Position numbers and translations under genes: made by a program | Shown here: positions 1 to 9,314 of the stretch, in pieces | How positions within the stretch are numbered: position 1 is the stretch's first letter | Layout of the letters: each line of letters starts with the position of its first letter | Assembly (NCBI RefSeq): GCF_900094585.1 | Contig: NZ_FMAG01000009.1 | Span: 186,001 to 250,000, forward strand | DNA length: 64,000 bases | Source: Martinezella multihospitum | GTDB lineage: Bacteria > Pseudomonadota > Alphaproteobacteria > Rhizobiales > Rhizobiaceae | Direction: 5' to 3' | The notes under the pieces: generated by a model | Database searches by the model: none | What the model was told of the DNA's origin: nothing | The model's input: the letters and a program-made list of their open reading frames with translations, nothing else

Positions 1-944
1 CCCTTGCCGTCGAAGGTTGCCGACAGATCGATCGTGGTCTGGCCGGCAAAGAGCGCCCGCATGGTCGGCGGCAGAAGCGAATCGACATCGCCGCCGCCCT
101 TGACGTCGATGTGGTGCAGGCCGTCGTTGGAGAGGCTGTGGCGGCCAGTGATGGCGACTGTCGGCTTGCCGTCGAGTGCTGCCTGCAGCTTGCCGGCCCA
201 ATTGGAGAGAGGTCCGTCACCGGAAAGATCGATATTGACGGCCGGGCCGCCCGGCAGGTGCAGAAGGCCGGCCAGCATGCCGTCGCGCGGTTCTGAAATC
301 TGCGTTTTCAGCTTCAGCTGGTTCTCGGTCGGTGCGAAGGCGATATCGGCGGAAAGCTTGGCATCGGGCACATCATGCCTGGAGGCATTGAGCGTCAAAC
401 CCATGCTGCTGCTGTTTGCCTTGACGCTGCCATCGGCGGCCAGAATGAAATCCTGTCCGGCAACAGCCTGTCCGATGCGCAGGTCAGGCAGGGCGATCTT
501 GCCGATATCGATGGCGATGGGCAGGGAGAAACCGTTGGAGCTTGCCGGCTGCGTTGCCGGTGCGGCTGCGACCGTCGAAACCGGCAGCCGTTCGAAATCG
601 GCGACATCGGCCGCGACACGATCAGCATGGAAGGTGCCGGTCAGCAAAGACAGCGGAGACCAGTCGATGGCAAGGTTCTGTACCTTGGCATAGGAGCCTT
701 TCGTGTCGGACACAGTGATCGAACCGACCCTCAGATTGCCGTTCAGCAGCCCGGAGGGCGCAGCGATGGCGATGGTGCGATCCGGCGTAGATGCGAGCTT
801 CGCCACCTGGTCGACGGCATAACCGGTTGCGGAGGGTACCAGGGCGACGACGAGCACAGCCGCAACCACGAGCACAAGGATCGCCACGACCGCGTAGGCG
901 ATCCAGCGCACCAATCTGCCGAGGATTCGAATCAATATGCTCAT
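1..944 (-). CDS. tamB: Translocation and assembly module protein TamB, N-terminal part (partial at window edge)
   Basis: Partial gene: the coding frame starts at an ATG at 944 and runs off the left end of the window. The product starts MSILIRILGRL, followed by one hydrophobic segment (about residues 10-35) that would anchor it in the inner membrane, then long polar beta-rich sequence of the AsmA/TamB (DUF490) kind. TamB spans the periplasm and works with the Omp85 protein TamA in outer-membrane protein or lipid transfer. The tamA-like gene lies 65 bases upstream on the same strand, which is the usual tamA-tamB operon order and is the main support for the name. Only about 314 residues are visible, out of a family length normally well above 1000. 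Confidence 0.85.
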   Translation of the reverse strand, partial: MSILIRILGRLVRWIAYAVVAILVLVVAAVLVVALVPSATGYAVDQVAKLASTPDRTIAIAAPSGLLNGNLRVGSITVSDTKGSYAKVQNLAIDWSPLSLLTGTFHADRVAADVADFERLPVSTVAAAPATQPASSNGFSLPIAIDIGKIALPDLRIGQAVAGQDFILAADGSVKANSSSMGLTLNASRHDVPDAKLSADIAFAPTENQLKLKTQISEPRDGMLAGLLHLPGGPAVNIDLSGDGPLSNWAGKLQAALDGKPTVAITGRHSLSNDGLHHIDVKGGGDVDSLLPPTMRALFAGQTTIDLSATFDGK

Positions 945-1009
945 GAAAGCGACAGTAACCTCAATTTTGTAACCGTGTGCTGAAACGTCCGCGACAACTA
1001 TACGGTCTG

Positions 1010-2935
1010 TCAGAAGGCCTGGCCGATGCCGGCATAGATGCCATAAGATGTGCCGCCGTTATATTTCTTCAACGGCATGGCGACATCGAGCCTGATCGGG
1101 CCGAAGGGCGTAGCGTAGCGCAGGCCGACGCCAGCGCCAATGCGCAGATCTGAAAAGTCGGGGAAGGCGGTGTCGGTGACGCTGCCCATGTCGACGAAGG
1201 GCACAACGCCGATCGTGTCGGTGATCTTCACACGGGCTTCGAAGGAGGCGGTCACGTAGGAGCGTCCGCCCGTTTCGTCACCGTTGGAATTATAGGGCGA
1301 GATCTCCTGATAGCTGTAGCCGCGCACCGAACCACCGCCACCGGCATAGAAGCGCCGGGTGGCGGGAATGTCCTCGATGCTGTTTGCGCCCAGCAGCGTG
1401 CCGGCGGCAAGTTTGCCGGCAAAGACGACGTTATTGTTGGCGCCGACGCCCTTGTAGCCGCTGATCGATCCCTCGAAGGAGCTGAAGATCGAGCCACCCA
1501 TCGCCTCGTAGCTCGGCTTGGCGCTGATCGAGGCGCGGTAGCCTTCGGTCGGGTCCAGCTTGTTGTCGCGCGTGTCGCGAACATATTCGAGCGGAATCGC
1601 GATCGTCAGATAATTATGTTTTCCGAAGGCGTCGGTCGTGTCCGATTCATAAGACACTTCGCCACCGGCAGATACCGTATCCTGATCGTTGATCTCATAG
1701 GCAAGACCGCCGCTCGCCGTCACAGTGTTGGCGTCGTAGGCGTCCGGGTGCAGGCTCTGCATCTTGAGGCCGGCGGTAAAGGTTGCCGAGGGATAGAAGG
1801 TCGCCGGCCGGACATAGGTGATGCCGGCGGTATAATCTAGCTGGCCGACATCCGTGGTCTCGCCGATGCGGGATACCGATCCTTCGATGCGCAGCGAATC
1901 GGCGCGTCCCGTCAGATTGCGGTGGCCCCAATAACCCTGCAGGCCGAAACCGTCGATGGTGGAATATTGTGCGCCGGCGCCGAAGAAGCGCTGCTTGCCT
2001 TCCGAGACCTCAATGGTGGTCGGGATGCTGCCATCCGGCGCCAGCTTGTCGGCCTCGCGGATGGTGACGCTGGAGAAGACACCGAGTTTCCTCAGGCGGT
2101 CCGAAGCCTTCTTCAGCTCGTCGGGCGAGTAGGGCTTGCCCTCGTTGATGCGGGCATAGCGCTTGATGAAATCTGGATCGACCGATTTCTGGCCGGTGAC
2201 GCCGACATTGCCGAAGGGAGCGACGGGGCCGCTTTCGACCTTCAGCGAAACATCGACCGTATTGCTCGCGTGATCGGCGACGACGTCGCGCTTGTCGAGC
2301 TTGGCGAGCGGATGGCCCTCCTTCTTGAAGTCGGCGACCATCTTGTCGCCCGCCTTCAGAATAGTCAGCGAGCCGGCATCGCCGCCGCGCACGAGGCCAT
2401 AATTAGCCGGATTCAGACTGGCGGCGTCGCCAAGCAGGCTGATCCTGCCGAGCTTGAAGACAGGACCGGGATTGACGCTGATCGTGACGGCAACGGGCTT
2501 GGTGCGGCTGAAGGTCGGCGTCGGGGGCAAAGCATCGATCGGGGTGCCGTTGACGGCAATGGTGACCACGCCGCCGTAACGGCCCTTTTCGTAAAGCGCT
2601 GCGATCAGGCGATCGCGATCGTCACGCGCCTTCACGACGACGCCAAGGTCGCCGGATACCGGCTTCTTTTCGTCGGAGATCAGCATCGAGCTTTCGCTCA
2701 ATGCGTCCTTGAGGTCCTTGTCGAGATTATCGGACTTGAAATCCACCGTGTAATGGACCGGATCGGAAACCTGATCCGCCGTTTCGTCCTCACCCCAGAG
2801 TCTCATGCCGAAGAGCTTGAACGCAAAGGCATTTTGGGCGCACAACGGACCGAGCGCAAGCGCTGCCGCAACCGCTGCCACGGTTCCTGCCTGCCGATAC
2901 GCAATACTCTTTCTCGGTTCAGTTCTTTTATGCAT
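1010..2935 (-). CDS. tamA: Autotransporter assembly complex protein TamA (Omp85/BamA superfamily)
   Basis: 641 residues. A signal peptide is visible at the N-terminus (hydrophobic stretch around residues 17-35 ending at an Ala-rich site). The first half has POTRA-type repeats. The second half is a 16-strand Omp85-type barrel with the RFYAGGGGSVRGY motif typical of TamA/BamA loop L6, and the protein ends in an aromatic residue (IGQAF) as outer-membrane barrels do. It is too short to be BamA (usually about 770-800 residues) and is followed by tamB, so TamA is the better name. It acts in the outer membrane, in insertion of some beta-barrel proteins. Confidence 0.93.
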   Translation of the reverse strand: MHKRTEPRKSIAYRQAGTVAAVAAALALGPLCAQNAFAFKLFGMRLWGEDETADQVSDPVHYTVDFKSDNLDKDLKDALSESSMLISDEKKPVSGDLGVVVKARDDRDRLIAALYEKGRYGGVVTIAVNGTPIDALPPTPTFSRTKPVAVTISVNPGPVFKLGRISLLGDAASLNPANYGLVRGGDAGSLTILKAGDKMVADFKKEGHPLAKLDKRDVVADHASNTVDVSLKVESGPVAPFGNVGVTGQKSVDPDFIKRYARINEGKPYSPDELKKASDRLRKLGVFSSVTIREADKLAPDGSIPTTIEVSEGKQRFFGAGAQYSTIDGFGLQGYWGHRNLTGRADSLRIEGSVSRIGETTDVGQLDYTAGITYVRPATFYPSATFTAGLKMQSLHPDAYDANTVTASGGLAYEINDQDTVSAGGEVSYESDTTDAFGKHNYLTIAIPLEYVRDTRDNKLDPTEGYRASISAKPSYEAMGGSIFSSFEGSISGYKGVGANNNVVFAGKLAAGTLLGANSIEDIPATRRFYAGGGGSVRGYSYQEISPYNSNGDETGGRSYVTASFEARVKITDTIGVVPFVDMGSVTDTAFPDFSDLRIGAGVGLRYATPFGPIRLDVAMPLKKYNGGTSYGIYAGIGQAF

Positions 2936-3200
2936 ACGCCGCTTTACGGTTACATGAGAACTTACTCAGTTTGACGTTTCCCGGGAGTTAACGCGCGGCC
3001 ACCATAGAGGCAAAAGTCTCTGAGGTGTACCGTTTTGGAGTCAAAAACCGGGAAAATATGCCCGTTACTGGGTGAAACGCCAATGTTTCCGCCAGGGTTT
3101 TTGTATATTCGATTGGTCTAAAAAATAGTGTCCAAGGGTTGTCCCGGCCATGCGACAGGCGGGTTTGATGCGGGCGTCACTGCTATTTATCGGCCGGAAT
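2936..3200. other. Intergenic region upstream of tamA
   Basis: Non-coding stretch between the start of tamA and the terminator of the lipoprotein gene. It is less GC-rich than the flanking genes and must hold the tamAB promoter. I see no convincing -35/-10 pair, palindrome or small reading frame with a ribosome binding site. Confidence 0.4.
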
Positions 3201-3231
3201 CAAAAAGTCCCGGACTTGCGGTCCGGGACTT
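3201..3231 (-). terminator. Rho-independent terminator of the glycine-zipper lipoprotein gene
   Basis: Perfect 11-bp inverted repeat (AAGTCCCGGAC at 3205-3215 and its complement at 3221-3231) around a 5-base loop. On the minus strand it is followed by a run of five T, and it sits 23 bases after the stop codon of the lipoprotein gene. Confidence 0.85.
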
Positions 3232-3254
3232 CGAAAACTTCGTGCGAAGATCGA

Positions 3255-3554
3255 TCAGTAGCCGCCGTAACCGCCGCCGTAGCCACCGCGATAGCCGCCG
3301 CGCGGGCAATCGTCGATGTAGCGACGACCGTAGCGGTCGCGGTAGTAGCACTGGCCGGGCTGCTCCTGGACGCTGCCGATGACGGCGCCGGAGACGCCGC
3401 CGATCGCTGCGCCGACTGCCGCGCCACGGACGTTGCCGGTGACTGCGCCGCCGATGATCGCGCCGGATGCTGCGCCGATGCCTGCGCCCTGTTCGGTCGG
3501 CGTGCAGCTTGCGATAGACAAGCCGACCAGTGCGAGCATAAGAACTTTTTTCAT
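3255..3554 (-). CDS. Small glycine-zipper outer-membrane lipoprotein
   Basis: 99 residues. An N-terminal lipoprotein signal is visible: MKKVLMLALVGLSIASC with the lipidated Cys at residue 17. The mature part has a GxxxG-rich segment (about residues 24-60, AGIGAASGAIIGGAV and similar), as in the 17-kDa surface antigen/glycine-zipper family, then a Tyr/Arg-rich middle and a Gly-Tyr repeat tail (GGYRGGYGGGYGGY). A good ribosome binding site (GGAGAG) precedes the ATG. It is a monocistronic unit with its own terminator. Related small lipoproteins are envelope proteins of unknown exact role; the function here is not known. Confidence 0.85.
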   Translation of the reverse strand: MKKVLMLALVGLSIASCTPTEQGAGIGAASGAIIGGAVTGNVRGAAVGAAIGGVSGAVIGSVQEQPGQCYYRDRYGRRYIDDCPRGGYRGGYGGGYGGY

Positions 3555-3850
3555 TTACTCTCTCCAACGTTAGTTAAGCCGAACCCCGGCCAACGTCGTC
3601 CCAATTCTTCAGCTCCACCACGATGGGCTGTCTTGCAGTCCTGCAATGATAGAAAATATCGTGCAAAATATGATTGTCTATTGGTGGGCGTCAGTTTTTT
3701 TATTGCTGAACAAAGGCGAGCTCAGCTTCGCAGAATAAAACCCTCGACAGGACGCAGAAAATCCGTTTCCTCTCTAAAGTAGAGGTTGATTGGATTGCGA
3801 AAAAGTCAAATGATGTTCCTTGCCTCTGGAGGAGAGGCGAGGAGGAAAAT
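3555..3850. other. Divergent intergenic region between lipoprotein and cox operon
   Basis: About 300 bases between two divergently read units. It is AT-richer than the surroundings, with a T-rich stretch near 3690-3700. It presumably holds both promoters. I could not pick out a clear sigma-70 pair or an operator, and no coding frame has support. The last 15 bases hold a strong purine-rich ribosome binding site (GGAGGAGAGGCGAGGAGG) for coxS. Confidence 0.4.
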
Positions 3851-4339
<489 letters not shown>

Positions 4340-4420
4340 TTTCCACCGAGACCGTCTGGCTGAACGCCTGGACCATGATCTTGGCGGATTGCCAGGCCCG
4401 GAACCCCAATGGAGGATGTG

Positions 4421-6766
4421 ATGGGCGTTGAAGGCATTGGCGCGCGTGTGGCGCGCAAGGAAGACAAGCGATTTCTGACGGGCAAGGGGCGCTACACCGA
4501 CGACATGGTGACGCCGGGAATGAAATACGCCTATTTCGTTCGCAGCCCGCATGCGCATGCGAAGATCAAAGGCATCGATGCATCGGCGGCACTCTCCATG
4601 CCGGGCGTGATCGGCGTGCTCGACGGCAAGCAATTGCTCGATGACGGTATTGGTAACCTGATCTGCGGCTGGATGATCCATTCGAGAGACGGTTCGCCGA
4701 TGAAGATGGGTGCCTGGCGACCCCTGGCGGTCGACACGGTCCGCTATGTCGGCGATGCCGTCGCCATCGTCGTTGCCGACAGTCTTGGCGAGGCACGCGA
4801 TGCGGCGGAAGCCGTAGAGATCGATTATGAGGAGCTGCCTGCCGTCGTCGAGGCGGTGGACGCGCTGAAAGCGGGCGCGCCGCAGATCCATCCGGAAGCG
4901 CCGGATAATCTGATCTTCGACTGGGAACTGGGCGATGCGGCGGCGACCGACAAGGCGATTGCCGAGGCCGCGCATGTCACCGAGATCGAACTCCATAACA
5001 ATCGTCTCTCGCCGAATGCCATGGAGCCGCGCGCCACGCTCGGCATCTATGATGCGGCCGAGGACCATTATACCTGCTACACGACCAGCCAGAACCCGCA
5101 TGTGGCTCGCCTCGTCATGAGCGCCTTCTACAATGTCGCGCCGGAAAACAAGCTGCGCGTCATCGCGCCTGACGTCGGCGGCGGCTTCGGCTCGAAGATC
5201 TACATCTATCCGGAAGAGATCGTCTGCCTCTGGGCATCGAAGAAAACCGGCGTGCCGGTCAAATGGACGGCCGATCGCACGGAAGCCTTCTTGACCGATG
5301 CGCATGGCCGCGATCATGTCTCCAAGGTCAAGATGGCCTTCGATGCGCAAAATCGGATGACGGCGCTCAAGGTCGACACGATCGCCAATCTCGGCGCCTA
5401 TATGTCGCTCTTCTCGTCGGCGGTGCCGACTTATCTCTATGCGACGCTGCTGTCCGGCCAATATGATATCCCGGCAATCCACGCCAATGTGCGCACGGTC
5501 TATACCAATACCGTGCCTGTCGATGCCTATCGCGGGGCAGGACGGCCGGAGGCGACCTATCTGCTGGAACGCACGGTGGAAACGGCTGCGCGCGAACTCG
5601 GCGTATCGCCGGCGGAGCTGAGAAGGATCAACTTCATCCGCTCCTTCCCCCACCAGACGCCCGTCATCATGAATTACGATGCCGGTGACTACGAAGCTTC
5701 GCTCAACGCCGCCATGCAGCAGGCCGATTGGGCCGGCTTTCCAGCCCGTAAGGCAGAGGCTGCCCGCAAAGGCATGAAGCGCGGCATCGGGATGAGCTGC
5801 TATATCGAGGCCTGCGGTATCGCGCCCTCGCAGGCGGTGGGATCGCTCGGTGCCGGCGTCGGCCTCTGGGAATCAGCCGAGGTGCGGGTGAATGCGGTCG
5901 GAACCATCGAAGTGCTCACCGGCTCGCATAGCCATGGGCAGGGGCATGAGACGACCTTTGCGCAATTGGTCGCGGATCGCCTCGGCGTGCCGATCGACAG
6001 CGTCTCCATCGTCCATGGCGATACCGACAAGGTGCAGATGGGCATGGGCACTTATGGTTCGCGCTCCGGCGCCGTCGGCATGTCCGCCGTCGTCAAGGCG
6101 CTCGACAAGGTGGAGGCGAAGGCAAAGAAGATCGCCGCACATCTGATGGAGGCCGACGAAAGCGATATCGTCATCGAGAACGGCGAGGTGAAAGTGGCGG
6201 GCACCGACAAGGCGTTGCCCTGGTTCCAGGTGGCGCTCGCCTCCTACACAGCCCACAACCTGCCCGCCGGCATGGAACCGGGCCTGAAGGAAACCGCCTT
6301 CTACGATCCGGCCAACTTCACCTTCCCGGCCGGCTGCTACATCTGCGAGGTCGAGGTCGATCCGGAAACGGGCAAGACCGAGATCGTGCAGTTCGTCGCG
6401 GCCGACGACTTCGGCAACATCATCAATCCGATGATCGTCGAGGGGCAGGTGCATGGCGGCATCGCGCAGGGGATCGGCCAGGCACTGTTGGAGGGCGTGC
6501 ATTACGACGAGAACGGCCAGCTTCTGACGGCAAGCTTCATGGATTACACCATGCCGCGCGCCGACGATCTGCCGTCCTTCCAGCTTTCACACCAGAATAC
6601 GCCATGCCCGAACAATCCCCTGGGCATCAAGGGATGCGGCGAAGCGGGCGCCATCGGCTCGCCGCCGGCGCTGATGAACGCGATTACCGATGCCATCGGC
6701 AACAACGCGCTGACCATGCCGGCGACCCCGCTCAAGGTGTGGGAAGCTGCACGGGTCACGGCCTAA
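4421..6766 (+). CDS. coxL: Molybdenum hydroxylase large subunit, form II CoxL-like
   Basis: 781 residues with the molybdopterin-cytosine-dinucleotide-binding fold of the CO dehydrogenase/xanthine dehydrogenase family (GxGARVxRKEDxRFLTGKGRYTDD at the start, VGGGFGSK in the middle, GxGEAGAIGSPPA near the end, whose Glu is the catalytic base of the family). The active-site loop reads AYRGAGR at residues 369-375. True CO dehydrogenases (form I) have AYxCSFR with the copper-binding Cys; this form II motif lacks that Cys. So CO oxidation should not be assumed, and another substrate is likely. An in-frame ATG at 4409 exists, but the GGAGG at 4411-4415 serves the ATG at 4421. Confidence 0.9.
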   Translation: MGVEGIGARVARKEDKRFLTGKGRYTDDMVTPGMKYAYFVRSPHAHAKIKGIDASAALSMPGVIGVLDGKQLLDDGIGNLICGWMIHSRDGSPMKMGAWRPLAVDTVRYVGDAVAIVVADSLGEARDAAEAVEIDYEELPAVVEAVDALKAGAPQIHPEAPDNLIFDWELGDAAATDKAIAEAAHVTEIELHNNRLSPNAMEPRATLGIYDAAEDHYTCYTTSQNPHVARLVMSAFYNVAPENKLRVIAPDVGGGFGSKIYIYPEEIVCLWASKKTGVPVKWTADRTEAFLTDAHGRDHVSKVKMAFDAQNRMTALKVDTIANLGAYMSLFSSAVPTYLYATLLSGQYDIPAIHANVRTVYTNTVPVDAYRGAGRPEATYLLERTVETAARELGVSPAELRRINFIRSFPHQTPVIMNYDAGDYEASLNAAMQQADWAGFPARKAEAARKGMKRGIGMSCYIEACGIAPSQAVGSLGAGVGLWESAEVRVNAVGTIEVLTGSHSHGQGHETTFAQLVADRLGVPIDSVSIVHGDTDKVQMGMGTYGSRSGAVGMSAVVKALDKVEAKAKKIAAHLMEADESDIVIENGEVKVAGTDKALPWFQVALASYTAHNLPAGMEPGLKETAFYDPANFTFPAGCYICEVEVDPETGKTEIVQFVAADDFGNIINPMIVEGQVHGGIAQGIGQALLEGVHYDENGQLLTASFMDYTMPRADDLPSFQLSHQNTPCPNNPLGIKGCGEAGAIGSPPALMNAITDAIGNNALTMPATPLKVWEAARVTA

Positions 6767-6786
6767 AGCAAGAGGAGGATAGGACA

Positions 6787-7581
6787 ATGTATGCAACGAA
6801 TTACCATCGCGCCTCCTCGGTCGACGAAGCCGTCAAGCTTCTGTCTGATGCCGACGAAGGCAAATATGTCTCTGGTGGGATGACGCTGATCGCCACCATG
6901 AAGCAGCGTCTGGCATCGCCGAGCGATCTCGTTGATCTCAGGCATATTCCCTCGATCAAGGGGATACGCGTCGACGGGCGCAGGGTCACCATCGGGGCGG
7001 CGACCACCCATGCGGAAGTGGCTTCTTCGGCTGCCATCCGCGCGGTCTGCCCGGCGCTCTGCGACCTCGCCGGCATGATCGGCGATCCGCATGTCCGGCA
7101 CATGGGCACGATCGGCGGCTCCGTCGCCAACAATGATCCGGCGGCGGATTATCCCTCGGCGATACTGGCGCTGAATGCCACCATCATCACCGATCGGCGC
7201 CAGATCGCGGCGGATGACTTCTTCCAGGGTCTGTTCGAGACGGCACTGGAAGGGGCGGAGCTCATTACCTCCATCGCCTTCGACGCGCCGGAAAGGGCCG
7301 GCTATGCGAAGTTCCCCAACCCAGCCTCGCGCTATGCGATGACGGGGGTCTTCGTCGCCAAGGGGGCAGGGGGCGTGCGCGTTGCCGTGACCGGTGCCGG
7401 TGCGGACGGCGTGTTCCGCCATGCAGAACTGGAGCAGGCGTTTGCGGCGAACTGGCTGCCGGATGCGGCTACGAGTGTGACTGTGGATCCATCGGTACTG
7501 CTGTCCGACCTGCACGCCACGGCCGAATATCGCGCCAACCTGATCAAGGTCATGGCCAAGCGCGCCGTGGCCGCCGCCTAG
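6787..7581 (+). CDS. coxM: Molybdenum hydroxylase FAD-binding subunit (CoxM-like)
   Basis: 264 residues, FAD-binding PCMH-type domain. Two FAD pyrophosphate motifs typical of CoxM are visible: SGGMTLIATMKQRL (about residues 32-45) and HMGTIGGSVANNDPAADYP (about residues 105-123). The start is set by AAGAGGAGG eight bases before the ATG. It lies 20 bases after coxL, so it is co-transcribed. It takes electrons from the [2Fe-2S] subunit and passes them to an acceptor. The order S-L-M differs from the classical coxMSL order, and no coxD/E/F/G maturation gene is adjacent; insertion of the cofactor must depend on genes elsewhere. Confidence 0.92.
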   Translation: MYATNYHRASSVDEAVKLLSDADEGKYVSGGMTLIATMKQRLASPSDLVDLRHIPSIKGIRVDGRRVTIGAATTHAEVASSAAIRAVCPALCDLAGMIGDPHVRHMGTIGGSVANNDPAADYPSAILALNATIITDRRQIAADDFFQGLFETALEGAELITSIAFDAPERAGYAKFPNPASRYAMTGVFVAKGAGGVRVAVTGAGADGVFRHAELEQAFAANWLPDAATSVTVDPSVLLSDLHATAEYRANLIKVMAKRAVAAA

Positions 7582-7598
7582 ATTCACGGTGAATAAGC

Positions 7599-7629
7599 CC
7601 GGAGCGGCGGGGTTTACCCTCCGCTCCGG
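7599..7629 (+). terminator. Putative terminator hairpin after the cox operon
   Basis: Nine-base perfect arms (CCGGAGCGG at 7599-7607 and its complement at 7621-7629), with a second short GGG/CCC pairing inside. It begins 17 bases after the coxM stop. There is no T-tract after it, so it may need Rho or only protect the 3' end. Confidence 0.5.
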
Positions 7630-7663
7630 AGAGAGTGTTTCCAGCATGGTTTCGATTGTCAAT

Positions 7664-7673
7664 TTGACGTCAA
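7664..7673. promoter_or_regulatory. TTGACGTCAA palindrome upstream of hemA
   Basis: Perfect 10-bp palindrome 128 bases before the hemA start codon, in a 216-base intergenic region. It could be a dimeric regulator site, or the TTGAC could be part of a -35 element. No matching -10 was convincing, so this is only a candidate. Confidence 0.3.
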
Positions 7674-7800
7674 TGGTTATTCTTGTCTGGAATTGTTCAA
7701 AATTAGGGGCCATTTGCCGCAGCGGGCGCGAAAGCAATGCGGAGGGGTTGACGTGTGAACCGGCATTCTCGAAAACGGTTGCACGGTACTGGAGCAGATG

Positions 7801-9012
7801 ATGGATTTCGAAGCATTTTTTAAGGGCGAGCTGGACGGTCTTCACAATGAGGGTCGTTATCGGGTCTTTGCAGATCTCGAACGCCGCCGTGGCAATTTCC
7901 CCCGCGCTATCAGGCATACGGCCAATGGCCCGCAGGAAGTGACCGTCTGGTGCTCCAACGACTATCTCGGCATGGGCCAGCATCCGAAAGTGATCGAAGC
8001 GATGAAGGAAGCGATCGATCACTGTGGCGCGGGTGCGGGAGGCACCCGGAATATTTCTGGCACCAACCACTATCATGTTCTGCTCGAGCAGGAACTCGCC
8101 GATCTGCACGGCAAGGAATCCGCGCTGATCTTCACCTCGGGCTATATTTCCAATTGGGCGACGCTCGGCACGCTCGGCGCGCGCATTCCCGGCCTCATCA
8201 TCTTCTCGGATGCGCTCAACCACGCTTCGATGATCGAAGGCATTCGCTATGCGAAGTGCGACAAGGTCATCTGGAAGCATAACGACCTGCACGATCTCGA
8301 AGCCAAGCTGAAGGCTGCCGATCCAAAGGCGCCGAAGCTGATCGCCTTTGAATCCGTTTATTCCATGGATGGCGATATCGCCCCCATCAAGGAAATCTGC
8401 GACCTCGCCGACAAGTACGGTGCGATGACCTATCTCGATGAAGTGCATGCCGTCGGCATGTACGGTCCGCGCGGCGGCGGCATTGCCGAGCGCGAGGGAT
8501 TGATGGATCGCCTGACCGTCATCGAAGGCACGCTCGGCAAGGCATTCGGCGTCATGGGCGGCTATATTGCCGCTTCCACCGCGCTCTGTGATTTCATCCG
8601 TTCGTTTGCATCGGGCTTCATCTTCACGACGTCGCTGCCGCCGGCTCTGGCTGCGGGCGCCGTCGCCTCGATCCAGCATCTGAAGGTCAGCCAGTTCGAA
8701 CGCATGCGCCATCAGGATCGCGTGCGCAGGCTGCGCGCCCAACTCGATGCGGCGGGCATTCCGCATATGCCGAACCCGAGCCATGTTGTGCCGGTCATGG
8801 TCGGCGATGCCGCCAAGTGCAAGTGGATTTCCGACCTGCTGCTGGACGCCGGTGTCTATGTGCAGCCGATCAACTATCCGACTGTTCCGAAGAAGACCGA
8901 GCGTCTGCGCATCACGCCGACGCCGCTGCATTCGGATGGTGATATCGAGCAGCTGGTCAGCGCACTGCATGCGCTTTGGTCGCGCTGTGCACTCGCCCGG
9001 GCTGTCGCGTAA
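7801..9012 (+). CDS. hemA: 5-aminolevulinate synthase
   Basis: 403 residues. PLP-dependent alpha-oxoamine synthase that condenses glycine and succinyl-CoA to 5-aminolevulinate, the first step of the C4 (Shemin) heme pathway used by alphaproteobacteria. The internal aldimine lysine lies in EGTLGKAFG (Lys247). Other family motifs are NDYLGMG, GAGAGGTRNISGT, TSGYISNW, the YLDEVHAVG loop with the PLP-binding Asp, and LPPAL. The ATG at 7801 is chosen over the adjacent one at 7798 because GGAG lies 6 bases before it. Heme supplied by this enzyme would also feed the cytochromes and, in a symbiont, leghemoglobin-linked metabolism. Confidence 0.97.
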   Translation: MDFEAFFKGELDGLHNEGRYRVFADLERRRGNFPRAIRHTANGPQEVTVWCSNDYLGMGQHPKVIEAMKEAIDHCGAGAGGTRNISGTNHYHVLLEQELADLHGKESALIFTSGYISNWATLGTLGARIPGLIIFSDALNHASMIEGIRYAKCDKVIWKHNDLHDLEAKLKAADPKAPKLIAFESVYSMDGDIAPIKEICDLADKYGAMTYLDEVHAVGMYGPRGGGIAEREGLMDRLTVIEGTLGKAFGVMGGYIAASTALCDFIRSFASGFIFTTSLPPALAAGAVASIQHLKVSQFERMRHQDRVRRLRAQLDAAGIPHMPNPSHVVPVMVGDAAKCKWISDLLLDAGVYVQPINYPTVPKKTERLRITPTPLHSDGDIEQLVSALHALWSRCALARAVA

Positions 9013-9040
9013 GGCCCAGGCTTTTCGCCCGTCGCAAATA

Positions 9041-9078
9041 TGCCGGTCGCAGTGTGCCTGCGGTCGGCATTGTTGTTT
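9041..9078 (+). terminator. Terminator of hemA
   Basis: Twelve-base stem (9041-9052 with 9058-9069, two G-U pairs) around a 5-base loop, followed by TTGTTGTTT. It begins 29 bases after the hemA stop codon. Confidence 0.75.
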
Positions 9079-9314
9079 CCGAGTTCGATAATAATACGAA
9101 ATGCGCAGGTGAAATCCGCTATGCGCTGTTTTCTGGAAGCGGCATTCACTTAGCGAACGCAGGCTGTTCAAACTCTCAAAAATTCGGAGTAATAACACGG
9201 CGTCCCATGATCTACGGCGTGGGGATTAGTCGTGATGGTCGGTGGATTGGCTGTTTTGAAGCCTGCAAGAACCGGCGGTCGCGGGGAATATCTTGCGATA
9301 GCTCCGGGTGAACG
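9079..9314. other. Intergenic region upstream of the alginate-lyase-like gene
   Basis: Rest of the 302-base gap between hemA and the next gene. It presumably carries the promoter of the secreted-enzyme gene. No clear promoter, palindrome or supported small gene was seen. The ribosome binding site of the next gene is weak (CGGGTGAACG). Confidence 0.35.

Noticed and set aside
6763..9198. Long open frame on the minus strand (811 codons) opposite coxM and hemA
   Set aside because: It lies antisense to two clearly conserved genes and has no recognisable domain; long antisense frames are common in GC-rich DNA.
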